A stretch of DNA of 64,000 nucleotides from Opitutaceae bacterium TAV5 (GCA_000242935.3 CP007053.1:4387001-4451000), one strand, 5' to 3'; shown: positions 7,251 through 16,792, counted from the stretch's first letter. Notes: generated by a model not told the origin, from the sequence alone. Program-made: numbers and translations.

Positions 7251-7877
7251 TCAGGCGGCGGTGGCCTCGGTGGTGGCGAGTTTCTGGGCGTCGCGCGTGC
7301 TGGCGACCACGTGGTCGACGAGGCCGTAGGCCTGGGCCTCGAGGGCGCTCATGTAGTAGTCGCGGTCGGAATCCTTGTCCACCTGCTCGGCGGTCTTGCC
7401 GGTGTGGCGGGCGATGGTCTCGCTGAGCGTGCGACGCCAGCGGAGGATCTCCTTGGCGGCGATGGCGATATCGGCCGTCTGGCCGCCGGCGCCGCCGCTG
7501 GGCTGGTGAATCATCACGCGGCTGTTGGGCAGCGCGAACCGCTTGCCCTTCGTGCCGGCGGAAAGCAGCACGGTGGCCATGCTGGCAGCCTGGCCGACAC
7601 AGTAGGTGACCACGTCGCACTGGAGGAAGTTGATCGTGTCGTAGATCGCCATGCCGCCGGTGACGACGCCGCCGGGAGAGTTGATGTACAGATGGATGTC
7701 CTTTTTCGGGTCCTCCATCTGGAGGAACAGCAACTGGGCGATGACCACGTTGGCCACGCCATCGTCGATCGGGGTGCCGATGAAGATGATGCGATCCTTG
7801 AGGAGGCGGGAATAGATATCCATCGACCGCTCTCCGCGGCCGGTGTTTTCGAGGACGATGGGAACGTAGTAGCTCAC
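7251..7877 (-). CDS. clpP: ATP-dependent Clp protease proteolytic subunit
   Basis: This 208-residue serine peptidase forms the proteolytic chamber of ClpXP/ClpAP in the cytoplasm. The catalytic triad is visible as Ser99 (GQAASM), His124 (MIHQPSGG) and Asp173 (DRDYYMSA). The start is GTG at 7877 ([16 protein letters not shown], the typical ClpP N-terminus); no in-frame ATG precedes it. It follows tig by about 100 nt, the usual tig-clpP order. No clpX follows in the window; a toxin-antitoxin pair occupies the downstream position. Confidence 0.97.
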   Translation of the reverse strand: MSYYVPIVLENTGRGERSMDIYSRLLKDRIIFIGTPIDDGVANVVIAQLLFLQMEDPKKDIHLYINSPGGVVTGGMAIYDTINFLQCDVVTYCVGQAASMATVLLSAGTKGKRFALPNSRVMIHQPSGGAGGQTADIAIAAKEILRWRRTLSETIARHTGKTAEQVDKDSDRDYYMSALEAQAYGLVDHVVASTRDAQKLATTEATAA

Positions 7878-7981
7878 GATGTTGTGCCTGGGTGGACGGT
7901 GTGGTTTTGACCGCCGGAGGCCGGATGCGGGTGCCGCCGCTGGCGCCGGTGTGAAACGGCGGTGGCGGCGGCAGAGGCGGG

Positions 7982-9310
7982 TCAGGCTTTGGCGGGACTG
8001 GTTGTTGTCACGGTAGCCCGGGAAACGAGCAATTCAAGGGCCTTGTCGAAAATGATCCCTTGCTGGATGGAGCGGAGCTGCTCGCGGTCCTTGGTGAGCT
8101 CCTTGACGAGCTTCTCGGGCCGCTGGCCGTTGCGCACGGATTGCTGGTAGAGCCAGGCATTGATGTCGGCTTCGGTGACCTTGAGGTCTTCCTTGCCGGC
8201 GATCTTCGCGAGGATGAGCTGGGTCTTGACGCGGGTGGCGGCGGCTTTTTTCGCGCCTTCGTAGAGCTCTTTCTTGTCCTTCTCGAACTGCTCGGCGGGG
8301 ACGCCGCGGCGGAGGTTTTCCTCCATGAAGTTGCGGAGGACGTTTTGCGTCTCGGCCTCGACGAGGCTTTCGGGGACCTCGAATGCGACTTTGGCGTTGA
8401 GGGCCTCGGCGACCTGGCGGCGCTGGTCGTTGCGGTTGGCGTTCTCCTTGCGGAGCTTGAGCTGGTTGCGGACGTTTTCCTTCAGGGCGTCGACGGTATC
8501 AGCCTGGTGGGCCTTCAAAAATTCCTCGTCGAGCTCGGGGAGGACGCGCTCGCGGATTTCCTGGATGGTGACGGCGTAGTTCACGGTCTTGCCGGCGAGG
8601 GCGGGAGCGGCGGTGAATTCGGCGGGGAAGGTGATGGCGATGTCCTTTTTGTCGTCCTTGGCAACGCCGGCGAGGTGTTTGCCGAGGCCGGGGATGAGGC
8701 CTTCGTGTTCGCCTTCGACTTCTTCCCACGTCTGCGGGACGGAGGCGTAGATCTGCTTGTCGGGGACGAGTTCGAGGGCGGGTTTGCCATCGACGGTGCC
8801 TTCGTAGGAGAGTTTGACGTAGTCGCCTTTCTGCGCGGGGCGTTCGGCGACCTTGAAGTCGGCGCGTTCGGTGCGGAGGTTCTGGATCACGTCGTCGATT
8901 TCGGCGTCGGTCGGGTCGACGGGGTTGATCGTCGTGGGCAGGCCGGTGTAGTCGGGGAGCTCGAATTCGGGCTGGATGTCGACCGTGAGGGTGAGCGTGG
9001 CGGGCGCGCCGGTGGCAACGGTGTCGCCGCCGGCGAGATCGACGAGCTGGACAACCTCGAGTTTGTGCTGTTCGAGGGCGTTGCGATAGGCTTTGGAGAG
9101 CACTTTCTGCCTGAACTCGCTGTCGATTTCCTTCGCGTAACGTTTTTCGATCATGGCCACGGGGGCCTTGCCGGGGCGGAAGCCGGGAAGCCGCACGGAG
9201 CGGGCGATTTCGCTGACGACGGCCTGACGTTCGGCGTCGATTTCGGAGGCGTCGAGCGAGACGACGAGCTTCTTGCGGGTGGAGGAAACGTCCTGGACTT
9301 CGATGTTCAC
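7982..9310 (-). CDS. tig: Trigger factor, ribosome-associated chaperone and prolyl isomerase
   Basis: This 442-residue protein binds the ribosomal exit tunnel and folds nascent chains. The N-terminal domain carries the ribosome-docking signature ([18 protein letters not shown], about residues 40-57). A PPIase-like middle domain (about 150-245, [17 protein letters not shown]) and a helical C-terminal domain follow. The start is GTG at 9310 ([14 protein letters not shown]). It heads the tig-clpP unit and is divergent from the NamZ-like gene, so promoters for both probably lie in 9311-9461. Confidence 0.95.
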   Translation of the reverse strand: MNIEVQDVSSTRKKLVVSLDASEIDAERQAVVSEIARSVRLPGFRPGKAPVAMIEKRYAKEIDSEFRQKVLSKAYRNALEQHKLEVVQLVDLAGGDTVATGAPATLTLTVDIQPEFELPDYTGLPTTINPVDPTDAEIDDVIQNLRTERADFKVAERPAQKGDYVKLSYEGTVDGKPALELVPDKQIYASVPQTWEEVEGEHEGLIPGLGKHLAGVAKDDKKDIAITFPAEFTAAPALAGKTVNYAVTIQEIRERVLPELDEEFLKAHQADTVDALKENVRNQLKLRKENANRNDQRRQVAEALNAKVAFEVPESLVEAETQNVLRNFMEENLRRGVPAEQFEKDKKELYEGAKKAAATRVKTQLILAKIAGKEDLKVTEADINAWLYQQSVRNGQRPEKLVKELTKDREQLRSIQQGIIFDKALELLVSRATVTTTSPAKA

Positions 9311-9461
9311 GGGTGTTGGAAAAGAGGAAACGGGTTGCGAGTGTAGAAACCGGTCACGCTACGCGGCGGAATTCGGGACGGTCAATGCCGGATTCGGGAG
9401 GAAAAAGGGGAGGTTCCTGCTCGACGGATCGGCTGACGGATTCACAGTGGGCGGCTTTCGC

Positions 9462-10886
9462 ATGTCCGGTTTGTCCCGCCCATCCATTATCCGCTTTCTT
9501 GCTGTCGTCGTATTTCCGGTGCTCGCGCTCATGGCCTGCAGTGCCCGCAAGAAGCCGGAGGCGAAACCGGCGGCGGCTGCGGCGGTGGCCCAATCCGGGC
9601 AGGCGGCGGGCGCTCCGGCGGCTTCGTCGTCACCGCCTCCGGCCGCTCCGGTGCCCCCGGCTCCGGCGCCGGGCCTGTCTGCGCCGGCTCCGGCGACCTG
9701 GCCGGTGATGCCGGGGATCGATGTGCTGGCGGAAACCGGCTTCCGGGCCGTGGCGGGCAAGAAGATCGGGCTGCTCACGCATCCGGCGGGCGTCAACCGG
9801 CGGGGCGAAAGCACGATCGATGTGCTGCGGCGCGCGCCGCAGACCCAACTGGTGGCGCTGTTCGCTCCCGAGCACAGCCTTTCGGGGCAGGTGAAGGCCG
9901 GGGAGAATTTCGGGGATGTGCGGCATGTGCCGACGGGCCTGCCGGTCTGGTCGCTGCACGGAGCCAACCGCAAACCGACCGCGGCCCAGCTCAAGGGGCT
10001 GGATGCCCTCGTCATCGACTTGCAGGACATCGGGGTGCGTTCCTACACGTTCAACGTCACCATGCGCTACGCGATGGAGGCGTGTTTCGAGCACGGGGTG
10101 GAGGTGATCGTGCTCGACCGGCCCAATCCGCTCGGCGGCCTGAAGGTCGACGGGCCGACCCTCGACCGGAGCCTGATGAGCGGGGTGGGCGCGTTCGAGA
10201 TGCCCTACGTGCACGGGCTGACGATCGCCGAGCTCGCCCGGATCGCGGCCATGACGCCGGGCATGCTGGCCGTGCCGGAGGCGACGCGCGCCAAGGGCAA
10301 GCTCACCATCGTGCCGATGCGCGGCTGGCGGCGCGCCATGCGCTGGCCGGAGACGGGGCTCGCCTACGTGCCGACCTCGCCGCTGGTCCAGGATTTCGGG
10401 GCGGTCATCGGTTACGCGATGGTGGGGCTCGGGTGCGAGTACAGCGGCTTCAGGCACGGTCTCGGCAAGGCGTTTCCGTTTCGCTCGATCAGTTTCAAGG
10501 GCAAAACCCCCGAACAACTCGCGACCGATCTCGGCGCGCTCCGCATCAACGGCGTGGGCTTCCGCAAGATCACGGCCAAGGACGCGCAGGGCAAGACGGT
10601 GAGCGGGCTCTATGTGGAAATCACCAACTGGGACACCTGGGAGCCGACGCAGCTGAGTTTCGAAATGATGCGGCTGGCCTGCACGTACACGCCTCCCAAT
10701 CCCTTTGTCCGGCTCGATGCCAAGGATGCCCGCAGCTTCAATATCCATGTCGGTTCCGTGGCATGGTGGGACGCGCTCCGGCGCGATGGCGCGAAGGTCA
10801 ACCTGGAGGCGTTCCGGAGCAACTGGCGCAACCAGTGCCTGGCGTGGCAGCAGCAGACGCGCCGGTTCTGGCTCTACCAGCCGTAG
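9462..10886 (+). CDS. DUF1343/NamZ-like exo-beta-N-acetylmuramidase, predicted lipoprotein
   Basis: This 474-residue protein has a lipoprotein signal (FLAVVVFPVLALMAC, lipobox LMAC), then an Ala/Pro-rich linker (about 30-85) and a DUF1343 domain: GLLTHPAGVNRRG, LVALFAPEHSLSG, DALVIDLQDIGVRSYTFNVTM, VIVLDRPNPLGG. Characterised members (NamZ, GH171) remove terminal N-acetylmuramic acid from peptidoglycan fragments, so a role in wall recycling at the outer or inner membrane is likely. I chose the ATG at 9462 over the longer open frame because it directly precedes the signal sequence. The last two thirds match the family without gaps. Confidence 0.88.
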   Translation: MSGLSRPSIIRFLAVVVFPVLALMACSARKKPEAKPAAAAAVAQSGQAAGAPAASSSPPPAAPVPPAPAPGLSAPAPATWPVMPGIDVLAETGFRAVAGKKIGLLTHPAGVNRRGESTIDVLRRAPQTQLVALFAPEHSLSGQVKAGENFGDVRHVPTGLPVWSLHGANRKPTAAQLKGLDALVIDLQDIGVRSYTFNVTMRYAMEACFEHGVEVIVLDRPNPLGGLKVDGPTLDRSLMSGVGAFEMPYVHGLTIAELARIAAMTPGMLAVPEATRAKGKLTIVPMRGWRRAMRWPETGLAYVPTSPLVQDFGAVIGYAMVGLGCEYSGFRHGLGKAFPFRSISFKGKTPEQLATDLGALRINGVGFRKITAKDAQGKTVSGLYVEITNWDTWEPTQLSFEMMRLACTYTPPNPFVRLDAKDARSFNIHVGSVAWWDALRRDGAKVNLEAFRSNWRNQCLAWQQQTRRFWLYQP

Positions 10887-10895
10887 GCGGGCCGG

Positions 10896-12287
10896 TCACC
10901 ACGGCCACACCAGGTCGTCGGGCTGGCCCACGTTTTCGCCGTTGCCGAAACCGCCATTGTCCACGCCGTCGATGCCCACGCTCCAGATGCGCGGTTTTTG
11001 CAGATCGCTGCGGAGCGGCTCGCCATTGCCGAACGGATCAACCGGCTCGGCGGCGAGCAGCCCTTTCCGGACGAGCACATCCCAGGCCGCGGGCTGGCCG
11101 TTGCGGCGCCACGCGAGCATGCCGGCGAGCGCCGCGCGCTGGGCCTCGCGGCGGAAGATCGACACCATCAGCGGCTCCCACTGCGGGGTGTTGAGCACGA
11201 GGAAGAGCTTGCCCACCGGATTTTCGGAATGCAGCACGGCGGCGTTGGCCTCGGCCAGCACGGACGGGAGAAACGGCCCTTCGTCGGTCGCGTACGTGTA
11301 GAACCCGCCGAGTTCGCGCAACCAGGCCGAGAGCGCGACGGCCGTGTGGCCGGTGTGATAACCGCGCGGGAACCGTCCGGTCCGCTCGATCACCCGCAGA
11401 TAACCGCGAATATCCTCCGCGCCGGCGCGCAGGGTGGCCTCGCGATCCAGCGGCTCGCGGCCTTCGGGCGGGAGGGCGAGGTGCTGCTCGTCGGGAGCGA
11501 CGGGCGTCGGCGGGTGCATGGCGAGCGAGGCGAGGCTGCTCAACAACAGATCGGCGTCGCGGGTCTGCGGCATGCGTCCGATGACGGTTTTGTAAAAAAA
11601 CGTGTATTCCCCGCGAAATCCGCGGGCGATGGTCTCGCGGGCCAGCGCGGCGTCGGCTTCGAGGTCAGCCTGCAGCGAGGCGGCCTCGTCGGCGGTGAGC
11701 GGCTGCCGCGCGAGCCAGTAAACGGTGTCGAGCGACACCTGCCAGACGCCGGAGGCCTTGATCATGGCGATCACGCCTTCCTGCGCGCGCAGGAAGGCGC
11801 GGGCGAAGTCGAGGTTTTCGCGCGCGAGTTTCAGCGCGCCGGGACGGTCGCCGGCGGCCCAGGCGCGCCGGGCGAGGTTGGCGCGGATGACGGCGACCTG
11901 GTAAAGCGGCGCGTGGTCGGGGAAGGGGGTATCGGGGCCTTCGATACGGGGGAGCTGGAGCACCTCGCCGTCGCGCAGCCCGAGTTCGCCGATGATCGGG
12001 CGGACGCCGTCCAGCCAGAGGAGGGCGTCGGGGTCGGCAACGGCCGGGCGCAGCGGGGAGAGGTGGTCGATGAGCAGGCCCGAGATGCCGTCATTGCCGG
12101 GCTGGAGGGCGGGGAAATGCGCGCGCCAGCGCACGAGGGCGTTTTGCGCATCCGGCACTTCGGCCCGCGGGAGGGCCATGTCGTCCGGGACGGTTTCGGC
12201 GGCCCGCAGGGCGGGGCAAAGCACGGGGACGAGCGAGATGAGGACGGTGACGAGGAGTCCGGCAACGGGTCGGCGGGGGGACAGCAT
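10896..12287 (-). CDS. Secreted hypothetical protein
   Basis: This protein of about 463 residues has a signal peptide (RRPVAGLLVTVLISLVPVLCPALRAAE) and a largely helical body rich in Ala, Leu and Arg, without a recognisable catalytic motif. The C-terminal DPFGNGEPLRSDLQKPRIWS and VGIDGVDNGG resembles the tail of type II secretion pseudopilins and of verrucomicrobial periplasmic proteins, where this strand-turn forms a surface element. It is convergent with the NamZ-like gene, with only 9 nt between their ends. A longer start at 12317 is possible. I cannot assign a function. Confidence 0.75.
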   Translation of the reverse strand: MLSPRRPVAGLLVTVLISLVPVLCPALRAAETVPDDMALPRAEVPDAQNALVRWRAHFPALQPGNDGISGLLIDHLSPLRPAVADPDALLWLDGVRPIIGELGLRDGEVLQLPRIEGPDTPFPDHAPLYQVAVIRANLARRAWAAGDRPGALKLARENLDFARAFLRAQEGVIAMIKASGVWQVSLDTVYWLARQPLTADEAASLQADLEADAALARETIARGFRGEYTFFYKTVIGRMPQTRDADLLLSSLASLAMHPPTPVAPDEQHLALPPEGREPLDREATLRAGAEDIRGYLRVIERTGRFPRGYHTGHTAVALSAWLRELGGFYTYATDEGPFLPSVLAEANAAVLHSENPVGKLFLVLNTPQWEPLMVSIFRREAQRAALAGMLAWRRNGQPAAWDVLVRKGLLAAEPVDPFGNGEPLRSDLQKPRIWSVGIDGVDNGGFGNGENVGQPDDLVWPW

Positions 12288-12380
12288 GTGCCCAGCGTAT
12301 GCACACCGCCGGCGCATCCGGCGAGCGTCAAGTTGGGCCGGCCCGTGAAATCCGCGGGCCGGAAACGGGCGCGGCCGGGT

Positions 12381-13040
12381 CTACGGTCTGGCCAGTTCCT
12401 TTTTCAGCTTGTCGAGCTTGGGCCGGATGACGACGCGGCAATAACCCTCCTGCGAGTTCTCCTTGTAATAATTCTGATGATACGCCTCGGCGGGCCAGAA
12501 GGTGTCGAGCGGGGTGATTTCGGTGACGATCTTGCCGCCCCAGTCCTTGTTGGCGCGGTCACGGGAGGCTTCGGCGATCTTTTTCTGTTCCGGCGTCGCG
12601 TAGAAAATCACCGACCGGTACTGCGTTCCCTCGTCCGCCCCCTGCCGGTTGAGCGTGGTCGGGTCATGGATGGTCCAGAACAGATCCAGCAGCCGGTCGA
12701 GGGTGACCTGTTTCGGATCGAATTCCACGCGCGTCACTTCGGCGTGTCCGGTCGTCCCGGTGCAGACCTGCTCGTAGGTCGGGTTGGCCACGTGGCCGCC
12801 GGCGTAGCCGCTGGTCACGGCTTTCACGCCGGGGACAAGTTGCCAGGCCGCTTCGGTGCACCAGAAACAGCCGCCGCCGAGGACGAGGATTTCCGTGGTG
12901 ACGGCTGTGGCCGCCGGTCCGGCGGGGGCTGCGGCGGCAGCGGAGTCGGGAGAACCCGAAGCGGAGGGAGTGCCGCCGGTATCGGCGGCGTGGATCACAG
13001 GGGCCATAAGGAGCGTGGTAAAGAGTCGGTGGAGTTTCAT
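12381..13040 (-). CDS. msrA: Peptide methionine (S)-S-oxide reductase, exported
   Basis: MsrA reduces the S-epimer of methionine sulfoxide in damaged proteins. The active-site GCFWC lies at residues 57-61, with Cys58 as the nucleophile, followed by SGYAGGHVANPTYEQVC, GHAEVTRVEFDP and YHQNYY. A signal peptide (LHRLFTTLLMAPVIHAAD) and a low-complexity Ala/Pro/Ser linker precede the domain, so this copy is probably periplasmic. I chose the start at 13040 to fit that signal; the frame is open further upstream. No MsrB domain or neighbour is seen. Confidence 0.94.
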   Translation of the reverse strand: MKLHRLFTTLLMAPVIHAADTGGTPSASGSPDSAAAAAPAGPAATAVTTEILVLGGGCFWCTEAAWQLVPGVKAVTSGYAGGHVANPTYEQVCTGTTGHAEVTRVEFDPKQVTLDRLLDLFWTIHDPTTLNRQGADEGTQYRSVIFYATPEQKKIAEASRDRANKDWGGKIVTEITPLDTFWPAEAYHQNYYKENSQEGYCRVVIRPKLDKLKKELARP

Positions 13041-13146
13041 GTGGCGGACAGGCAGCCGGTGACCGGGGAAGACCGGGGACATCGGTGCGGCAAAAGGACT
13101 CACCTCGCCTCCGCACGCAAGTCGCGACACACCTTCCGGCCGGTCT

Positions 13147-13443
13147 TCATGCGCGGGGCAGGGGAGGGGTGGCGAGCGTCTGCTGCACCATCGCCCTGGT
13201 CACCGCCACGGCCGGCCGGGTGAACGTCCAGTGGCGGGTCCGGGCCGGCGCCGTCTCGAAAACCGCAATGGAGGTCTGGACCAGCGGACAGCCCGGATCG
13301 AGGCAAGGCAGTTCGTTCACGATCACCGCCACGTCGTCGGCCAGGCGCAGGTAGTCGCGCGTCCAGCGCCTGATCGCGGCCGCATGCCCGGGATCGGGAA
13401 GCCGGGGAGGCGGTGAGGCGGGATCGGGAATGAAACGATGCAT
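13147..13443 (-). CDS. Small hypothetical protein with a CxxxGCP motif
   Basis: This protein of about 98 residues has a central ELPCLDPGCPLVQTSIAVF and a later HWTFTRPAVAVTRAMVQQTL. The pattern CxxxGCPxxxT followed by a basic-aromatic strand is shared, as far as I recall, with small uncharacterised bacterial proteins. The two cysteines could bind a metal or form a disulfide. There is no signal peptide or membrane segment. A longer start at 13548 would add 35 residues that look non-coding. No function is assigned. Confidence 0.55.
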   Translation of the reverse strand: MHRFIPDPASPPPRLPDPGHAAAIRRWTRDYLRLADDVAVIVNELPCLDPGCPLVQTSIAVFETAPARTRHWTFTRPAVAVTRAMVQQTLATPPLPRA

Positions 13444-13642
13444 GCGCGCGGATGGCCAAAAGCGTACGGGACAAAAGAAACGGACGGGAAACATCCCGGT
13501 TTCGGCGAACACCTGTCTTGCAGGCAACTGCCGACATTGTCGATTCATCCGTCAATTATCGGTTTTACAGATGTATCTGATTTTTTCGCTGACTTGGCGC
13601 AACAAATTGGCAACGTCGGCGGTTCCAGACTCCCGAATTCCT

Positions 13643-14008
13643 ATGTCCACTGAAAACACAACTCCCGATTCCGGTCCTGTCCAGGCACCTGTTCCTCCGG
13701 CTCCCGCCGTCAGCAGCGAGGATAAAACCGTCGCTATCGTCAGCTACATCACGCTGATCGGTTTCATCGTGGCGATCGTCCTCCACAGCAAGAACAAGAC
13801 CCAGCTCGGCGCTTACCATTTGCGCCAGATGCTGATGTTCATCATCGCCTCGCTGTTTGTCGCGATTCCCTTCATCGGCCTGATCTGGATGCTTGTTCTC
13901 CTGGTCCTCTGGGTCATGGGCCTGATCGCCGCCGCGCAGGGCAAGATGACGCCGATGCCGATCATCGGAAAACTGGCGATCAAGTTCTTCCCGAACGTAT
14001 TCCAGTAA
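13643..14008 (+). CDS. DUF4870/Tic20-like small membrane protein
   Basis: This 121-residue inner-membrane protein has a Pro/Ala-rich cytoplasmic N-terminus (about 30 residues) and then three hydrophobic segments (VAIVSYITLIGFIVAIVLH; LMFIIASLFVAIPFIGLIWM; LVLLVLWVMGLIAAAQG). The motif GAYHLRQMLMF matches the (F/Y)HxRQ box of DUF4870 proteins. The role is unknown. A strong hairpin terminator follows about 60 nt after the stop. Confidence 0.8.
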   Translation: MSTENTTPDSGPVQAPVPPAPAVSSEDKTVAIVSYITLIGFIVAIVLHSKNKTQLGAYHLRQMLMFIIASLFVAIPFIGLIWMLVLLVLWVMGLIAAAQGKMTPMPIIGKLAIKFFPNVFQ

Positions 14009-14066
14009 GACCCGCCTCGCAGTCTGCGCTTTCGCGGGGCGCGGCCAGCCCGCCTCGCGCTTGTCA

Positions 14067-14098
14067 GAAGCCCGGGAACCCTCCCGGGCTTCTTCGTG
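14067..14098 (+). terminator. Rho-independent-like terminator
   Basis: The arms GAAGCCCGGGA and TCCCGGGCTTC are exact 11-bp complements with a 4-nt ACCC loop at 14067-14092, followed by TTCGTG. It ends the DUF4870-like gene and separates it from tolQ. The U-tract is short, so efficiency is uncertain. Confidence 0.7.
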
Positions 14099-14227
14099 TC
14101 CGTTCGCCGGCTCCCGCTGCTTCCGCTCCCGCCCTCCGCCACCCGACATTCGTAATCCGCCGCATTTTCCGTTGAACGTGCGCCTGCTTCCGCACAACCC
14201 TTCCTGTCCGGTACCATCCGCCTTTCA

Positions 14228-14914
14228 ATGACGCCCGCTCTCGCCACGGTTAATATTTTCAACGTCTTCAGTGTCACCGACTTCGTCGGACAGATCATCA
14301 CGCTCAGCCTCTGCCTCGCCAGCCTCGTGGCGTGGACGGTGATGTTCGGAAAGCACTTCGAACTGAAACGCATCCGCGAGATGAATCTCGTTTTCGAACA
14401 GAGGCTGCGCGACGAACGCACGCTGCTCGATCTGCCCGAGTCGTACAAAAACCGCCGCGTCATCCCGTACGGCGATGTGTACGCCGACGCCATCGACGCG
14501 TACTGGCGGGCTGACGGGATCCTGCGCGAGCGCGGCGAGACCGCCGCCCGCGCCCGGCTCGAACATGCGGAAAACGCCATCCAGCGCTCCATCGCGCGTC
14601 AGGTGCTGCGTTACGAATCGAGCATGATCTTCCTCGCCACGGTCGTTACCGGCGCGCCCTTCATGGGGTTGCTCGGCACGGTCTGGGGCGTGATGGAGGC
14701 CTTCACCGCGGTCGCCGGGCAGCAGACGGCCTCCATCCAGACGCTTGCCCCCGGCGTGTCTGCGGCCCTGCTCACCACGGTAGCCGGCCTGCTGGTGGCG
14801 ATTCCCTCGCTTTTCGGCTATAATTTCCTCCTCGGAAAAACCAAACAACTCACCACCGAGATCGAAAACTTCGCCAGTTCCCTGGCCGACCGCATCGAAC
14901 TCGAATCAAGCTGA
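14228..14914 (+). CDS. tolQ: TolQ/ExbB-family proton channel subunit
   Basis: This 228-residue inner-membrane protein couples the proton gradient to outer-membrane work with TolR. There are three membrane segments: residues about 15-40, about 130-155 (FLATVVTGAPFMGLLGTVWGVM) and about 170-195 (GVSAALLTTVAGLLVAIPSLF). The second and third carry the MotA/TolQ/ExbB signature. It is the first of three genes in the order tolQ-tolR-tolA. TolB and Pal are not encoded next to it. Family membership is certain; the TolQ rather than ExbB call rests on the TolA-like third gene. Confidence 0.9.
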   Translation: MTPALATVNIFNVFSVTDFVGQIITLSLCLASLVAWTVMFGKHFELKRIREMNLVFEQRLRDERTLLDLPESYKNRRVIPYGDVYADAIDAYWRADGILRERGETAARARLEHAENAIQRSIARQVLRYESSMIFLATVVTGAPFMGLLGTVWGVMEAFTAVAGQQTASIQTLAPGVSAALLTTVAGLLVAIPSLFGYNFLLGKTKQLTTEIENFASSLADRIELESS

Positions 14915-14937
14915 TGCCCGGCTGCGCCGGGAGCAGT

Positions 14938-15068
14938 CGGGAATTTGAAATTTGAAGTTGGCAGTTTGAAGTTGGAAATTTGTCCCCGCGAATGTAATCA
15001 ATAAAAAACTACAAACTGCGAATTACCAACTTCAAACTTCAAACTACCAATTACCAACTACCAACTCC
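14938..15068. repeat. Palindrome of the gaagtttgaagttgg type between tolQ and tolR
   Basis: The left side reads GAAATTTGAAGTTGGCAGTT then TGAAGTTGG. The right side reads CCAACTTCAAACTTCAAACT, then ACCAATTACCAACTACCAAC. They can pair imperfectly around an AT-rich centre. The element occupies most of the 176-nt gap between two genes that should be co-transcribed, so it would lie within the mRNA. Confidence 0.7.
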
Positions 15069-15090
15069 GACCCTTCAGCCCTTCCCGCCC

Positions 15091-15525
15091 ATGGCACGTA
15101 CCTTTCGCACCCGACGCTCGATGCATGCGGTCGCCGAGCTCAACGTCACCAATCTCATCGACGTGGCGTTCACGCTGCTGATCATTTTCATGATCGCCAC
15201 GCCGCTCATCAACAGCGAGGAGCGCACGATCCCGCTCGACCTGCCCACCGTTTCACCGAGCGACCAGCGGCCCGCCGATCCGCAGACCGAATTCGTTTTC
15301 CTTTCCGTCGATGCGCGGGGCCAGTATTTCATCGGCGAAGAAGCAGTCACCTTCACCCAGCTCCAGACCCGCCTCCGCACTTACGCCGCGCGGAGCAAGC
15401 AACCGGTCATGCGCGTGCGCGGTGACTCGAAGGCTTCCTATCAATACGTCATCCGCCTGCTCGACGAATTGCAGAAACAGAACCTCAACCGGATCAGCTT
15501 CGACACCCAGGTCGGAGGGTCCTGA
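15091..15525 (+). CDS. tolR: TolR/ExbD-family protein
   Basis: This 144-residue protein has a short basic cytoplasmic N-terminus, one membrane segment (LNVTNLIDVAFTLLIIFMIA) with the key Asp of the family in NLIDVAF, and a periplasmic domain (about 45-140) with VRGDSKASYQYVIRLLDELQ near the end. It forms the proton-driven stator with the TolQ-like subunit. The TolA-like gene starts 15 nt after its stop. Confidence 0.92.
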   Translation: MARTFRTRRSMHAVAELNVTNLIDVAFTLLIIFMIATPLINSEERTIPLDLPTVSPSDQRPADPQTEFVFLSVDARGQYFIGEEAVTFTQLQTRLRTYAARSKQPVMRVRGDSKASYQYVIRLLDELQKQNLNRISFDTQVGGS

Positions 15526-15539
15526 ATCCGGATCGTGCC

Positions 15540-16469
15540 GTGAACTCCCGCTCGCCCATCGCTTTCACCCTCTCCGCGCTGCTGCATGTGGCGGTGGTGC
15601 TGGTGGCGGTGTTTATCGGCTGGAATGCGGCGAGCCAGAAGCCCGAGGAAGCTCCGAAGATCTTCGAGGTCGTGGCCGGACCCGGCGACGACTATAACGC
15701 CACCGAAGCGCCCCGGCTCGGCGACCCCGGAGGCATCGAGTTCGACAAACCGCCGCCGCTCCCGCCCACGCCCGAGCCGCCTGCCCCCGAGCCCGTCGCC
15801 CCGCCGCCGCAGGCCCCCGCGCCCCCCGCCGTCGTGCCCCTGACCCCGGCGCCGCCCGAACCGATACCGGCTCCCGTCCCGATCAAGCCGGCGGACAAGC
15901 CGACGATCGTGACGCCTGCGGCAAAACAACCGAAGCCCGCCGATAAACCTGCCCCCAAACCGGCAGCAGCGGCGACACCCGAGCCCAGGAAGACCGTCAG
16001 CTACACGGAATTCCAGCAGGCCAACCCCGGAGCCACGCGCACGCCGGCCAACCGCGCTTCCCAGGCGCCGGCTGCCGGCCGGCCGGCCGTGACGCCGCGC
16101 AAAATCGATGCGAAAGGCTTTCGCGATGGCCTCGCCGACGGCACCGGCACGACCAGCCGCGGCGCCGGCGGCAACGTCCTGTCGCGCGCGGAGCAGGATG
16201 CGATGGACAGCTATTTTGCCTGGGTGACGCAGCAGATCCGGGGGGCCCACGAAAAACCGGTCGGGCTGAGTGATTCGCTGTCGGCCGATGTGTCGTTCAT
16301 GCTTTCGGCCGGCGGTACGGTCTCGCAGATTCGCGTCACGCGTTCGTCGGGCAACGCGGAGTTTGACCGGTCGGTGGAGAGTGCCCTGCGCCGCGTCCGC
16401 CTGCGCCCGCGTCCCGACGGCAAGAGCGACACCGTTTCGCTGACGCTGCGCATGATCGAGGAGCGATGA
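15540..16469 (+). CDS. tolA: TolA/TonB-like energy transducer
   Basis: This 309-residue protein has an N-terminal membrane anchor (IAFTLSALLHVAVVLVAVFIGW), then a long Pro/Ala/Lys-rich periplasmic spacer (about 35-205) and a C-terminal TonB/TolA domain (about 215-309: YFAWVTQQIRGAHEKP, ADVSFMLSAGGTVSQIRVTR, FDRSVESALRRVRLRP). It would span the periplasm and contact outer-membrane partners. The start is GTG at 15540; no ATG is available near the anchor. A GGAGGG sequence lies in the end of tolR about 18 nt upstream, somewhat far. TolA and TonB cannot be told apart with certainty from sequence alone. Confidence 0.87.
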   Translation: MNSRSPIAFTLSALLHVAVVLVAVFIGWNAASQKPEEAPKIFEVVAGPGDDYNATEAPRLGDPGGIEFDKPPPLPPTPEPPAPEPVAPPPQAPAPPAVVPLTPAPPEPIPAPVPIKPADKPTIVTPAAKQPKPADKPAPKPAAAATPEPRKTVSYTEFQQANPGATRTPANRASQAPAAGRPAVTPRKIDAKGFRDGLADGTGTTSRGAGGNVLSRAEQDAMDSYFAWVTQQIRGAHEKPVGLSDSLSADVSFMLSAGGTVSQIRVTRSSGNAEFDRSVESALRRVRLRPRPDGKSDTVSLTLRMIEER

Positions 16470-16792
16470 GCCGGCTTGTAGTTGACAGCGGATTACATGA
16501 ATTTTTTCCGGATCGAAGGAACCGCTAAAGGACGCTGAAATCCGCTAAAGCCAAGCCCTTTCCCATGCAGAGGAAGGGGACTCGTCCACGCCGGGCCCGG
16601 TTTTAGCGTCCGTCAGCGTCATTTAGCGGTTAAGAATTTTTCACAAAAACGGGAAATTGAAGTCTTGTTACCCGGATATTTCACACAAAGGCCGCAAAGA
16701 TCGCCAAGGCGGGTCATGACAAAGGGGAGGAGAAGCCATGTGCTCCTTCGCGCCCTTTGCGATCTTTGTGTAAAATTCAGGCCGGTCTGCCG
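16470..16792. repeat. Intergenic region with two palindromic repeats
   Basis: This 323-nt gap between convergent genes has no gene. At 16521-16632 ACCGCTAAAGGACGCTGA pairs with TCAGCGTCATTTAGCGGT (one mismatch), and a second copy of the ccgctaaag word lies in the left arm. At about 16682-16772 the words ACACAAAG and GCAAAGATCGC face GCGATCTTTGTGT. Both may act as bidirectional terminators for tolA and the GH2 gene. Confidence 0.75.

Noticed and set aside
10998-13223. Very long plus-strand open frame (over 700 codons)
   Set aside because: It is antisense to the secreted hypothetical gene and msrA and has no protein-like composition; high GC content removes stops.
13430-13642. Longer N-terminus for the DUF4870-like protein
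   Set aside because: The upstream codons overlap the divergent gene's start region and look non-coding; the ATG at 13643 begins a typical polar tail before the first membrane segment.
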